In this document: one piece after another, positions 44,406 through 53,305 of the stretch
Numbering within the stretch: the first letter of the stretch is position 1
Layout of the letters: the number at the start of each line of letters is the position of its first letter
DNA from: Siminovitchia acidinfaciens
GTDB lineage: Bacteria; Bacillota; Bacilli; Bacillales; Bacillaceae_C
DNA: 64,000 nt
Direction: 5' to 3'
Assembly (NCBI RefSeq): GCF_003605385.1
Contig: NZ_QYTV02000004.1
Coordinates: 372,001-436,000 of the forward strand
Notes under the pieces: generated by a model
Databases searched by the model: none
What the model saw: only the letters and a program-made list of their open reading frames with translations
What the model was told of the DNA's origin: nothing
Program-made: the position numbers and the translations under genes

Positions 44406-45887
44406 TTAGTCCAAATTAACCCAGACACTCTTTACTTCTGTGTAATTTTCCAAGGCGTAAGAACCCATTTCACGCCCAATTCCGGATTGCTTATATCCTC
44501 CAAAAGGTACTGCAGCGTTCGTGAGATTATAGCAGTTGACCCATACAGATCCTGCCTTTAATTTACCGGCAACAACGTGGGCGTTCTTTAGGTTCTCAGT
44601 CCAAAGTCCCGCTCCAAGGCCATAAGGGCTGTTATTTGCACGTTCAACCACTTCATCGATTGTTTTATACGGCATGCAGGCGACGACTGGACCAAAAATT
44701 TCTTCCCTCGCAATCGTCATATGGTCTTCTGCAGAAAAAACTGTCGGCTGAACGAAATATCCTTTGTCCAAACTTTCTCCGCCAGCTAGAAGCTTCGCGC
44801 CTTCGTCCAGACCTTTTTGAATATAGGATGTGACGATGTCTAGCTGCCTCTTTGAAACGAGCGGTCCCATTTGTGTATCTTCTGCAAGGCCGTTTCCCAG
44901 CTTTACTCTCTTCGCGTAATCAGCGAGACGTTCCATTACCTCGTCGTACATTTGCTCTGGAATATAGGCTCTTGAACCTGCGCAGCATACTTCTCCCTGG
45001 TTGGCCATGATTCCGTTAAATACACCAGGAATGGCCTTATCCAGGTCTGCATCAGGCAAGATAATGTTCGGTGATTTTCCGCCGAGCTCCAACGTTACGC
45101 GTTTCATTGTATCCGCTGCTGTTTTCATAATCGACTTTCCGACAGCCGTAGAGCCGGTGAAAGCAATTTTATTCACTTTCGGATGCTTAACAAGCGCATC
45201 GCCTGCTGATTTTCCAAAACCAGGGACAATATTGACAACCCCTTCAGGGAAGCCCGCTTCTTCAATGAGCTTGCCCAAATAAAGTGCTGACAGAGGCGTC
45301 TGTTCAGCAGGTTTTAAAATGATCGTACATCCTGTAGCAAGTGCTGGAGCAATTTTCCACAGCGCCATCATAAGCGGGAAGTTCCAAGGAATAATCTGTC
45401 CAACTACGCCAACAGGTTCGTGGCGAGTATAGTTGAGAAATGAATTGGAAACTGGGATTGTTTGGCCTGTCATTTTCGTTGTCCAGCCCGCAAAGTATCT
45501 GAGCTGTTCGATAGCGTCAGGCACATCGGCGATTCTCATTTCATTGATCGGTTTACCGTTGTCCAGCGTGTCCAGCTGGGCAAGAACTTCAAAGTCCCTT
45601 TCCATTAAATCAGCTAGCTTATGCATCAATTTGGCACGATCAGCTGCACTGATTCTTGACCAAGGTCCCTCTTCAAAAGCTGTTGCTGCAGCTTCAACCG
45701 CTTTATCAATATCTTTTTCACGAGCTTCATACACGTGGGCCAACACTTCCCCTGTTGCAGGGTTATGCGTTTCGAATGTATGACCTTCAACAGATTCATG
45801 CCAGCCGCCATTTATGAATAACTTTTGCGGCCCCTGTAAAAAGTCACTTACCTTTGGATGAAGTGGTAAATTTTCATCAGATGTCAT
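44406..45887 (-). CDS. Aldehyde dehydrogenase (probable aminobutyraldehyde dehydrogenase)
   Basis: 493 residues from ATG 45887 with AAGGGGG upstream. Motifs: PWNFPLMMALWKIAPAL, the catalytic Glu in VTLELGGKSPN, NQGEVCCAGSR with the catalytic Cys, and EEIFGPVV. It oxidises an aldehyde with NAD(P)+. Next to an omega-aminotransferase and agmatine deiminase, 4-aminobutyraldehyde to GABA is the likely step. A 660-base gap with repeats separates it from the aminotransferase gene, so it may have its own promoter. Confidence 0.92.
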   Translation of the reverse strand: MTSDENLPLHPKVSDFLQGPQKLFINGGWHESVEGHTFETHNPATGEVLAHVYEAREKDIDKAVEAAATAFEEGPWSRISAADRAKLMHKLADLMERDFEVLAQLDTLDNGKPINEMRIADVPDAIEQLRYFAGWTTKMTGQTIPVSNSFLNYTRHEPVGVVGQIIPWNFPLMMALWKIAPALATGCTIILKPAEQTPLSALYLGKLIEEAGFPEGVVNIVPGFGKSAGDALVKHPKVNKIAFTGSTAVGKSIMKTAADTMKRVTLELGGKSPNIILPDADLDKAIPGVFNGIMANQGEVCCAGSRAYIPEQMYDEVMERLADYAKRVKLGNGLAEDTQMGPLVSKRQLDIVTSYIQKGLDEGAKLLAGGESLDKGYFVQPTVFSAEDHMTIAREEIFGPVVACMPYKTIDEVVERANNSPYGLGAGLWTENLKNAHVVAGKLKAGSVWVNCYNLTNAAVPFGGYKQSGIGREMGSYALENYTEVKSVWVNLD

Positions 45888-45913
45888 CTTTTCAACCCCC
45901 TTATCAAAAAGTG

Positions 45914-45938
45914 GACTGGCCGGGCATTCCGGCCAGTC
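45914..45938 (-). terminator. Hairpin in the aldehyde dehydrogenase leader
   Basis: GACTGGCC and GGCCAGTC arms with a 9-base loop, then CACTTTTTG on the minus strand. It may end transcripts from the upstream aminotransferase operon or attenuate the dehydrogenase gene. Confidence 0.55.
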
Positions 45939-46009
45939 TTTCATTGTAAAAGTTTAGCTGTATAAAAGATTGCCAAACACGGAAAAATTCTCTATGAACT
46001 TCTCTTAGT

Positions 46010-46165
46010 GCCCGTTTGGGCGGTTATCCTGCCTGCTTGGGCACGATTAGCCACGATTCGTTACCGTCTGGGCGATCATCCGGCCTATTCGGGCACGATT
46101 AACTGCGATTTGTTACCGTTTGGGCAATTTTCCGGCCTGCTCAGGCACGATTAGCAACCCTGTGT
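46010..46165. repeat. ~60-bp intergenic tandem repeat, about 2.5 units
   Basis: Units at ~46010, 46061 and 46117 share a pattern of TACCGTYTGGGC, TCCGGCCTRYTC, GGGCACGATTA and GCGATT. The copies are about 60 bp apart and have diverged. They precede the dispersed-repeat stretch in the gap between aldehyde dehydrogenase and aminotransferase genes. Confidence 0.75.
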
Positions 46166-46207
46166 ACCCGTGTTTGCCATATTTCCCCCAACTCAGGCAT
46201 TATGGCC

Positions 46208-46480
46208 TCAGCTTTTTTGGAGTCCAGCGGCGCACAGATGTGCTAGTGCCACTGAATCCACAGGATGCGGTGTTCTGTCAGGCGGCCTGCGCTTGTCTTA
46301 TGCTTGTCGGGGCCGTTCGGGGCGCTTCCGCTTTTCCTCACTGTCCAGCTCCGGGCTCCAGCGACTAGCAGACTTTGCGCCTCCTCCTACGATAAGTCAA
46401 CATCGGCTCCGACGGACAGGACGTCCTAGTGCCACCGAAGCCACAGGATGTGGCGGTCTGAGGCGGCCTTCGGCGCCGTT
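46208..46480. repeat. Dispersed repeat fragments (two partial copies of the CTAGTGCCACxGAA block)
   Basis: 46238-46290 and 46425-46470 both contain CTAGTGCCAC(T/C)GAA, CCACAGGATG and AGGCGGCCT. The second copy matches 52250-52318 almost exactly. Between them lies CTCCAGCGACTAGCAGACTT and related GC-rich sequence. Two plus-strand frames run through this region but have no RBS and follow the repeats. Confidence 0.75.
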
Positions 46481-46549
46481 TTTCTTTTATCTCGTCGAAG
46501 GCCACTCTAGTCTGTACGTTGCTAAATGTCACCCTACACTTTTTCTTTC

Positions 46550-47923
46550 TTAAAGCGTTTTCGCAAATGCAGCTATTGACTCGTCAACGATGGCGATAAT
46601 TCTTTCGACTTCCTCTTTATTTACGACCAACGGAGGAGCAATCGCTACGATGTTCATGCCAGGAGTAAAGGCGAATGGTCTGATTAAAAGACCTCTTTTG
46701 TAGGATTCTTCCACAACTGTAACAGCTGCTTGGATTGATCCGTCAAATGGCTTGCCTGCTGCTGGATCTTCCATCAAATCGAATCCGGCAAGAAGGCCTC
46801 TGTTTCTTGTGTTTCCAACAAAAGCATATTTATCTTCCAAATAGGCTAGACCTTTTTTCAACTCGTCTCCCATGACTCTTGCGTTTTCAATCAGGCCGTC
46901 ACGCTCAAGAATTTCAAGGTTTTTCAAGCCGACTGCGCACGCTGTTGGATGTCCGCTGTACGTAAATCCGTGAGGGAGCATTCCGTCGTATGTGTGGAAT
47001 GTATCTCTGATTTCATCAGTCATGAGCACGCCGCCAAGCTGTACATAACCGCTTGTCATCCCTTTAGCCACACACATGAAATCAGGAACAACATCCCAAT
47101 GATCCACACCGAACATTTTTCCGGTTCTTCCGAATCCGCAGATGATTTCGTCGGCAATCATGTGAATGTCAAACTCGTCGCAAAGCGCACGAACTGCTTT
47201 CAAGTAACCTTCTGGTGGAACATGTACGCCGCCGGCACCTTGGACTGGCTCTAGGATGACAGCCGCAACTTTATCAGCGCCTTCTTTCTCAATAATGCTT
47301 CTGATGGAGCCTTCATACTCAGGATGGCTTTTGTCGCCAAGCTCGCATTCAGTCAAATGAGGCTTCGCGTTGACGATATTAGGATCCCCTGATCCGGAGA
47401 ATTCACGGTAAGCGTCAATTCCTGTTGCCCTTTGGGTTGCAATGGTAACTCCGTGATAGCCTCTTCTTAAAGAAATAATGAGTTTCTTGTCTTTCTTTCC
47501 TTTTAAATCCCAATAAGATCTGGACAATTTAAAAGCTGTATCGTTGGATTCTGATCCGCCGGAAGTATAGAAAATGGTATTCAAGTCGCCAGGTGTGACT
47601 TCGGCAATTTTTTCAGCCAAACGTACAGACGCTTCATTCGAATATCCATAGAAGGTAGTTGTGTAAGCCGCTTTCGTCATTTGCTCATAGGCCGCTTCGG
47701 CCAATTCTTTCACACCATGACCAACGTTTACGTTCCAAAGCATGGAAACTCCGTCGATGTATGTTTTGCCTCCCATGTCTTTTAAATAAATGCCTTCTCC
47801 GCTTTCAAAAATCAGTTTTGGACCGATTTCAGAATGAAGTTTTGGATTAGTGGACGGATGAAGAATATGTTTTTTATCCAGTGCAGATAGCTCGTTGAAT
47901 AATGTTTCAGTTTGTTGACTCAT
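46550..47923 (-). CDS. Class III (omega) aminotransferase, probable putrescine aminotransferase
   Basis: 457 residues with PLP-enzyme motifs: YTSGGSESNDTAFKLSR, the Asp in MIADEIICGFGRTGKMF, Lys in CVAKGMTSGYVQLGG, and HGFTYSGHPTACAVGL. Start ATG 47923 with AAAGGGGAGA. Class III enzymes of this type transfer the amino group of putrescine, beta-alanine or similar amines to pyruvate. The surrounding genes favour putrescine to 4-aminobutyraldehyde. It lies ~55 bp after the M20 hydrolase gene and should share its sigma-54 promoter. Confidence 0.9.
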   Translation of the reverse strand: MSQQTETLFNELSALDKKHILHPSTNPKLHSEIGPKLIFESGEGIYLKDMGGKTYIDGVSMLWNVNVGHGVKELAEAAYEQMTKAAYTTTFYGYSNEASVRLAEKIAEVTPGDLNTIFYTSGGSESNDTAFKLSRSYWDLKGKKDKKLIISLRRGYHGVTIATQRATGIDAYREFSGSGDPNIVNAKPHLTECELGDKSHPEYEGSIRSIIEKEGADKVAAVILEPVQGAGGVHVPPEGYLKAVRALCDEFDIHMIADEIICGFGRTGKMFGVDHWDVVPDFMCVAKGMTSGYVQLGGVLMTDEIRDTFHTYDGMLPHGFTYSGHPTACAVGLKNLEILERDGLIENARVMGDELKKGLAYLEDKYAFVGNTRNRGLLAGFDLMEDPAAGKPFDGSIQAAVTVVEESYKRGLLIRPFAFTPGMNIVAIAPPLVVNKEEVERIIAIVDESIAAFAKTL

Positions 47924-47977
47924 TTAAATCTCCCCTTTAATTGTTTTGTTATTGGTAAGGCGCCAGGCGCCGAAATA

Positions 47978-49216
47978 CTATTTGGTACCTGCCAGCTTTT
48001 GAACAACATACAAAAGGACGTTCGCCCCTTTTTCAATGTCATCATCCAGCGTAAGTTCCTCCTCGTTGTGGCTGATTCCGTCAATGCTCGGCACAAAAAT
48101 CATGCCGGAATCTGCCACTCCGGCCATATATTTTGCATCATGGCCTGGACCGCTGAACAATTCCAGAGATGAATATCCAAATTTATCCACAGCTTCTTGA
48201 ATGGCATCTTTGACAGCCGGTGCGAATAAGGTTGTCTCTGTATTCCAATCAGTCGTGATCGTCAATTCCACTTCGCTCATCAATGCAATAGCACTGAGCT
48301 GCTCTTTTAATCTTTCGAAAGCATGAGACCGTAATTCATTGTCCTCGTGGCGAATATCAATCGTAAATTCCACCTCTCCAGGAATTACGTTTGTGACATT
48401 CGGTCTTACATCCATTTTTCCGATGGTAGTTTTTAAGCCTTTGATCTCATCCGTGATCTCATTAACTTTTAAAATCATCTTGGAAGCAGCCACAAGTGCA
48501 TCTTTCCTGTTTTCCATCGGAGTCGGCCCTGCGTGGTTCGTTTTTCCAGTCACCTTTACCGTGAACCAGTCAATACCTTGGATTCCCTGCACAACACCGA
48601 TTGTTTTTTCCTTGTCATGTAAAATCGGTCCTTGCTCGATATGCAGTTCTATGAAGTTTTTGACATTTGTCAGCCGATTCTTGGAATCTCCCAAATAATC
48701 AATGTCTGTCAGAGCCTGCTCAAAGGAGATCCCTTCAGCATCCTTGATGCCATATATGTAATCCTTTGTGAAATCTCCGGTAATTCCGCCGGACCCAAGC
48801 ATCGGTGGAGCGAAACGGGCTCCCTCTTCATTGGTAAAATTGACAATTTCCACTGGATATTCGGTTTCAATATCGTTTTCATTCAGAATGCGGATTACTT
48901 CCAGTGCGGACAATACTCCTAAAATACCATCATACTTGCCTCCGCATGGCTGTGTATCCAAGTGGGATCCGATGGCAACAGACGGTCCATCTTCAAGCTT
49001 CCCTTTTCTTTTTCCATATATGTTTCCAAAATCGTCTATTCTTACTTCAAGACCTTCCTCTTTTAACCAGTCGACAAATATATCGCGCATGTTTTTATCA
49101 GCTTCCGATAACGCCAGGCGGTTTAATCCCCCGTTTCCGGATGGGCCGATGGAAGAGCTTACTTTTATCGTTTCAAGCAAACGCTCTCTGTTTACTTTCA
49201 ATAATGTCTTTTCCAT
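47978..49216 (-). CDS. M20-family carbamoyl hydrolase (HyuC/AllC/beta-ureidopropionase type)
   Basis: 412 residues from ATG 49216 (GAGGAGG RBS). Metal ligands: His85 in GSHLDTQPCGGKYDG, Asp96 in the same motif, Glu131 in TNEEGARF, His in IELHIEQGPIL, and the C-terminal His in GPGHDAKYM. Family members remove carbamoyl groups (N-carbamoyl amino acids, allantoate, beta-ureidopropionate) with Zn/Mn/Co/Ni. Because agmatine deiminase is next door and no nitrilase-type AguB is in the cluster, N-carbamoylputrescine is the predicted substrate. A strong -24/-12 promoter precedes it. Confidence 0.9.
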   Translation of the reverse strand: MEKTLLKVNRERLLETIKVSSSIGPSGNGGLNRLALSEADKNMRDIFVDWLKEEGLEVRIDDFGNIYGKRKGKLEDGPSVAIGSHLDTQPCGGKYDGILGVLSALEVIRILNENDIETEYPVEIVNFTNEEGARFAPPMLGSGGITGDFTKDYIYGIKDAEGISFEQALTDIDYLGDSKNRLTNVKNFIELHIEQGPILHDKEKTIGVVQGIQGIDWFTVKVTGKTNHAGPTPMENRKDALVAASKMILKVNEITDEIKGLKTTIGKMDVRPNVTNVIPGEVEFTIDIRHEDNELRSHAFERLKEQLSAIALMSEVELTITTDWNTETTLFAPAVKDAIQEAVDKFGYSSLELFSGPGHDAKYMAGVADSGMIFVPSIDGISHNEEELTLDDDIEKGANVLLYVVQKLAGTK

Positions 49217-49242
49217 ACGCATCCTCCTCACTATACAAATGT

Positions 49243-49258
49243 TGCAAGAACCATGCCA
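49243..49258 (-). promoter_or_regulatory. Sigma-54 (-24/-12) promoter for the hydrolase-aminotransferase operon
   Basis: Minus strand TGGCATGGTTCTTGCA: TGGCA(T), five bases, TTGCA, with the GG and GC ten bases apart. It lies 27 bases before the hydrolase start. Confidence 0.8.
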
Positions 49259-49340
49259 AACCTTAATCCCTTTAAAATTAAAGCCTTTTCATTTAGGAGA
49301 ATAGTAATATATAATAGACATGAACCGAAATCGAAGTAAT

Positions 49341-49358
49341 TGATGCGATATCGAATCA
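49341..49358. promoter_or_regulatory. Candidate enhancer site (UAS) for the sigma-54 activator
   Basis: TGATGCGATATCGAATCA is an 18-bp palindrome with one mismatched pair. It lies 83 bases upstream of the -24 element at 49258 and just before the activator gene, as expected for an activator binding site. Confidence 0.45.
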
Positions 49359-49384
49359 TTTTTTTCAATGAGGAGGGGCATTAT

Positions 49385-50770
49385 ATGGGGAATTATTTTT
49401 TTAATGATCGGCACTTTCATCAAGTATTCAATCATTTAAAAGACGGTATTTTCATAGCGGATAAAAACGGCGTCGCCCTCTGGTGCAATGATACAAGTAC
49501 GAGGCAGATCGGTGCACCGCGCTCCAAGATTGTAGGCAGACATGTGAATGACTTGGAGAACAATGGCTTTTTCACCCCTTCAGTGACTAAAATCGTCTTG
49601 GAAAACAGAGAAGTCGTGACAAAGGTCCAGACCTCAAAAGACCGGCAGTTCCTCGCAACAGGATATCTTGTAAAGATCGATGAAGATAATGCTGAATATA
49701 TACTCGTTCAAGTAAAGGACATTACCGAAACAGTAAAGAACTCATTTAAGCTTGAAAAAGCAGAATCTCTGATGCGACAATATTGGGAAGAACTTCAAGA
49801 AATGAAGAAAAGCCGGCAGAGGGGTAAAACAAGCCAGTTAATCATCGGAAACAGTAAGAGCAATGAAGAATTATTGGATTTAGTGAACCGGGTTGCAACT
49901 GTTGATGCAACGATCCTACTAACGGGTGAATCCGGCGTCGGCAAAAGCTTGATTGCCGGTGAAATTCATAAACACAGTCCAAGAAGAGACAAGAATTTTG
50001 TTCAGATTAACTGTGGAGCAATCCCAGAAACCCTGCTGGAGTCGGAGCTTTTTGGCTACAAAAAAGGGGCTTTCACAGGTGCAAGCCAAAGCGGAAAGAA
50101 AGGGCTTGTTGAAAAAGCGGACGGTGGAACATTATTTTTGGACGAAATTGGCGAGCTTCCTTTAGCGTTGCAGCCTAAACTGCTCCAATTGGTACAAGAT
50201 AAGTCGTTTATTCCAGTTGGGGGTACAGAGCTTAAAAAGGTTGATATCCGAATCATCGCCGCCACTAATCAGGACCTGCAGCAGATGGTACAGGAAAAGC
50301 GGTTCCGTGAGGATTTATATTACCGGCTGAATGTCGTGTCCATCCAAATTCCCGCGCTACGGGAACGAAAAGAAGATATCCCGCCATTGATCTATCACTA
50401 TTTAAACACTTTTAACGATAAATATATGAAAAAGTCATCTTTGGACAGCGGCGTTCTTGAATACCTTCAAAACTACAGCTGGCCTGGAAATATCCGGGAG
50501 CTTGAGAACATGATAGAGCGCTTAATCGTAACAGCAAAAGAGGAAACGATTACAGTTTCGGATCTTCCTGATAAAATTTTATACGAAGAGATAATGGATC
50601 ACTCCATCCGAAAATTGAACAATCAAAGCCTTCCAGAGTACTTGGAAACAATCGAAAGAAGATTGATAGAGGAAGCGAAAGTAAAGTACCCTTCTACGAG
50701 AAAAGCGGCCGAGTCTCTCGGATTGACCCAATCTTCCTATTTAAGAAGGCTGAAAAAATACGAATTTTAG
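49385..50770 (+). CDS. Sigma-54-dependent transcriptional activator (PAS-AAA+-Fis)
   Basis: 461 residues from ATG 49385 (GAGGAGGGG RBS). A PAS domain spans about residues 11-115. The AAA+ domain has Walker A GESGVGKS (181-188), the sigma-54 contact loop GAFTGA (228-233) and Walker B (TLFLDE, 249-254). A Fis-type HTH (AAESLGLTQSSYLRRLKKY) ends the protein. It is in the middle of the agmatine cluster, between two -24/-12 promoters that drive away from each other, and should activate both. The PAS domain may sense agmatine, putrescine or a product. Confidence 0.94.
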   Translation: MGNYFFNDRHFHQVFNHLKDGIFIADKNGVALWCNDTSTRQIGAPRSKIVGRHVNDLENNGFFTPSVTKIVLENREVVTKVQTSKDRQFLATGYLVKIDEDNAEYILVQVKDITETVKNSFKLEKAESLMRQYWEELQEMKKSRQRGKTSQLIIGNSKSNEELLDLVNRVATVDATILLTGESGVGKSLIAGEIHKHSPRRDKNFVQINCGAIPETLLESELFGYKKGAFTGASQSGKKGLVEKADGGTLFLDEIGELPLALQPKLLQLVQDKSFIPVGGTELKKVDIRIIAATNQDLQQMVQEKRFREDLYYRLNVVSIQIPALRERKEDIPPLIYHYLNTFNDKYMKKSSLDSGVLEYLQNYSWPGNIRELENMIERLIVTAKEETITVSDLPDKILYEEIMDHSIRKLNNQSLPEYLETIERRLIEEAKVKYPSTRKAAESLGLTQSSYLRRLKKYEF

Positions 50771-50775
50771 TTTCA

Positions 50776-50791
50776 TGGCATAAAAGTTGCA
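50776..50791 (+). promoter_or_regulatory. Sigma-54 (-24/-12) promoter for agmatine deiminase
   Basis: TGGCATAAAAGTTGCA fits TGGCAC-N5-TTGCW with one transition in the first box. It lies only six bases after the stop codon of the activator gene and 37 before the aguA start. Confidence 0.82.
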
Positions 50792-50828
50792 TAATTATAT
50801 CATTGAACATATATGGAGGGGGATCATT

Positions 50829-51926
50829 ATGGCACGTACAATAGACAGCACACCAAGAAAAGACGGTTTCAGAATGCCCGGCGAATTTGAGGAGCATGAG
50901 GGCACATGGATGCTATGGCCCATGAGAACGGACACATGGAGATCTGGCGCTAAACCTGCACAACGCGCTTTTGCAGAAGTAGCGAAAGCGATTTCGCAAT
51001 TTGAACCGGTTACGGTGTGCGTCAACGCGGAACAATTTGAAAACGCCCGCGCTCTTTTGGACGATAATATTAGAGTAGTTGAAATTTCATCAAATGACTC
51101 CTGGATGCGTGATATAGGACCTACTTTTGTTAAAAACGACAGAGGTGAAGTACGCGGTATCGATTGGCAGTTCAATGCCTGGGGTGGCTTGGACGAAGGT
51201 CTGTACTTCCCTTGGGACAAGGACCAGCTTGTCAAACAAAAAGTGATGGAAATTGAAAATATAGATAGATATGATGCAAAAGATTTTGTACTGGAAGGCG
51301 GAGCCATACACGTTGATGGGGAAGGAACGCTCATCACGACTGAACAATGCGTGTTGAATCCGAACCGGAATGGAGATATGTCAAAAGAAGAAGTCGAGGA
51401 AAAACTAAAAGAATACTTAAATGTAGAAAAAATCATTTGGATTAAAGAGGGCCTTGTCGGCGATGAAACCGACGGACACGTGGACGAAGTACTATTTTAT
51501 GTACGCCCCGGCGAAGTGGCTGTCGGTTGGACAGACGATCCTGAACACCCGCACTATGAAGTGCTTCGTAAAGCCTATCAGCAGTTGGAGCAAGAAACAG
51601 ACGCCAAAGGTAGAAAGCTGAAAATCTATAAAATCCCGATGCCGAAGCAAATTGCAATCACAGAAGAAGAAGCGCGGGAAATCGATTTTGCAGCCGACGC
51701 ATTCGACCGTTCGGCAGACACTGAGTTCATTGCCACCTACATCAACTGTTACATTTGCAACGGCGGGATTGTCCTTCCATCATTCGGCGATCCAATGGAT
51801 GAAGAAGCCGTACAGATTTTCAAGGAGATGTACCCCGAGCGGAAGATTGTCACAGTGAACACACGTGAAGTTTCTCTCGGTGGAGGCAACATCCACTGCA
51901 TCACCCAGCAGCAACCTAAGGCTTAA
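50829..51926 (+). CDS. aguA: Agmatine deiminase
   Basis: 365 residues from ATG 50829 behind GGAGGGGG. Family landmarks: FRMPGEFEEHEGTWMLWPMR, NDSWMRDIGPTF, the ALEGG-equivalent VLEGGAIHVDGEGT, TDGHVDEVLFY and the C-terminal catalytic Cys357 in SLGGGNIHCITQQ. It hydrolyses agmatine to N-carbamoylputrescine and ammonium in the cytosol. It has its own sigma-54 promoter and its own terminator. Confidence 0.95.
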   Translation: MARTIDSTPRKDGFRMPGEFEEHEGTWMLWPMRTDTWRSGAKPAQRAFAEVAKAISQFEPVTVCVNAEQFENARALLDDNIRVVEISSNDSWMRDIGPTFVKNDRGEVRGIDWQFNAWGGLDEGLYFPWDKDQLVKQKVMEIENIDRYDAKDFVLEGGAIHVDGEGTLITTEQCVLNPNRNGDMSKEEVEEKLKEYLNVEKIIWIKEGLVGDETDGHVDEVLFYVRPGEVAVGWTDDPEHPHYEVLRKAYQQLEQETDAKGRKLKIYKIPMPKQIAITEEEAREIDFAADAFDRSADTEFIATYINCYICNGGIVLPSFGDPMDEEAVQIFKEMYPERKIVTVNTREVSLGGGNIHCITQQQPKA

Positions 51927-51932
51927 TTTTTA

Positions 51933-51963
51933 GGGCAGGCGGAGTTTTTCCGCCTGCTTTTCT
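51933..51963 (+). terminator. Terminator of aguA
   Basis: GCAGGCGGA (51935-51943) and TCCGCCTGC (51949-51957) form a perfect stem followed by TTTTCTT. Confidence 0.9.
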
Positions 51964-51992
51964 TAAAAGCAGGAGCACACAGGCTTTTGCCA

Positions 51993-52021
51993 TTGTTTTC
52001 TAGGGAGATATCTCTTATAAT
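51993..52021 (+). promoter_or_regulatory. Sigma-A promoter of the tRNA gene
   Basis: TTGTTT, 17-base spacer, TATAAT. The tRNA begins 18 bases after the -10 box. Confidence 0.7.
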
Positions 52022-52039
52022 AAAGGTGTCGTTATTTAC

Positions 52040-52113
52040 CGGGATGTAGCTCAGCTTGGTAGAGCACTAGCATGGGGTGCTAGGAGTCGCAGGTTCAAAT
52101 CCTGTCATCCCGA
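52040..52113 (+). tRNA. tRNA-Pro (anticodon GGG)
   Basis: 74 bases fold as a cloverleaf: acceptor CGGGATG/CATCCCG with discriminator A, D arm TAGCTCAGCTTGGTAGAGCA, anticodon stem CTAGC/GCTAG with loop ATGGGGT (anticodon GGG, Pro), and T arm with GGTTCAAAT. No CCA is encoded. It reads CCC and CCU. Confidence 0.95.
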
Positions 52114-52124
52114 TATGAAAAAGA

Positions 52125-52165
52125 AGCGCCAAACCCTTTCATATTGGAGGGTTTGGCGCTTTTTC
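52125..52165 (+). terminator. Terminator of the tRNA-Pro gene
   Basis: AGCGCCAAACCCT (52125-52137) and AGGGTTTGGCGCT (52148-52160) form a perfect 13-bp stem followed by TTTTT. Confidence 0.92.
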
Positions 52166-52243
52166 CATTGATACAAATTTAGCCGTTTTTAATTAGGTAA
52201 GAGAGTATAAAATCGACTAAGTTTCTGACAGAAAAAAATGCTT

Positions 52244-52530
52244 TATGTCTAGCTCCGACGGACAGGAAGTCCTAGTGCCACCGAAGCCACAAGATGTGGC
52301 GTTCTGAGGCGGCCAGGCGCCATCGGCTCGAGGTCACAAGCTCAAGGAAGCTTATTCAGGATGAATGTGCTCCTGTGCTATAGCTTTTTCAAGGAAGGCT
52401 TGTTCAGCTCGTCGCAAAGCTGCATGAAGCAGATTCAAAGATGTTTCCCACGATGTAATTAAGTTAGCAGCTTTGCTGTAGCGGCTGAAAAGCTCCCTCA
52501 TCAAAATTCGCCTTGCGCTTTTCTTATTAA
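52244..52530 (+). repeat. Dispersed repeat element, copy 2
   Basis: Homologous along its length to 13080-13338 (opposite orientation), with an extra block near its start (CTAGTGCCACCGAAGCCACA) that is shared with 46425-46470. It ends with CAAAATTCGCCTTGCGCTTT. No ORF supported. It fills most of the gap between the tRNA and the nickel transporter genes; 52531-52708 is AT-rich and empty. Confidence 0.75.
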
Positions 52531-52708
52531 CATAGATTTTTTTGGGGGCTATTTGGTGTTTTTATTCTTTTTGAAGTATAGAAGGTCAGCACAGTAGGAG
52601 AGGAAACTATTTTCAAAGGTTTTATTGTTCCCATTTTCTTTTCTTAAAAGATCATAATGAGATTATATTGTAATTTCAAAAAGCCATTCTTTTGGCTTAA
52701 AAATTAAA

Positions 52709-53305
52709 TTAACCGAATTCGATGACACGGTGACAAAGTCTTTGGATCAGTTTTGCTTCATGACTGACAACGACTATTCCCATGTTTCTTTTTTTGGCAA
52801 TTTCCAGTACGGCATGCCAAATTTGAACTTGTGTAATTGCATCAAGCATAGTGGTCATTTCATCTGCAATAAGAAACCGTGTGTTCGGCCCCAATGCACG
52901 AGCTACGCAAAATCGTTGCAGTTCTCCGCCGGATAACTCGTTGGGCCAGCGACCTAACCATTCCTGCTTAATGCCTAATAAATCAAGCAATTTTTGATCT
53001 GGCTTCCATACTTCGTTTAGTGTTTTTTCCATCTTCCAGCGAGGATTTACTGCTTTTTCCGGGTGTTGAAAGATCAACTGAACAGGATGATAGCCGTTTC
53101 TTCGTAATGGTTCCCCATCAAACAATACTGTCCCCTCAACAGGCTGTTCGAAACCAGATAATATCCGGCAAAAAGTTGTTTTCCCGCGCCCGCTAGGTCC
53201 GGTAATCCCAATGATTTCACCTGCATTTAAGGTTAAATCGACACCTTGAAACAGCATTGGTCCATTACCATAACGAAATCCGATTCCTTTTGCTTCAATT
53301 TGCAT
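52709..53305 (-). CDS. nikE: Nickel-type ABC transporter ATP-binding protein, NikE-like (short)
   Basis: 198 residues: Walker A GPSGRGKTTF, signature LSGGELQRFCVARAL, Walker B FLIADEM (Met in place of the usual Pro), then TTMLDAITQ and switch His in VVSHEAKL. It lacks the C-terminal OppF extension, so it is shorter than peptide-transporter ATPases. It overlaps the NikD-like gene by 11 bp. The nickel role is inferred from the NikR gene at the head of the operon and the urease genes nearby. Confidence 0.82.
   Translation of the reverse strand: MQIEAKGIGFRYGNGPMLFQGVDLTLNAGEIIGITGPSGRGKTTFCRILSGFEQPVEGTVLFDGEPLRRNGYHPVQLIFQHPEKAVNPRWKMEKTLNEVWKPDQKLLDLLGIKQEWLGRWPNELSGGELQRFCVARALGPNTRFLIADEMTTMLDAITQVQIWHAVLEIAKKRNMGIVVVSHEAKLIQRLCHRVIEFG

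Noticed and set aside
46120-46553. Two overlapping plus-strand frames between aldehyde dehydrogenase and aminotransferase genes
   Set aside because: They run through tandem and dispersed repeats, have no RBS and their sequence follows the repeat units.
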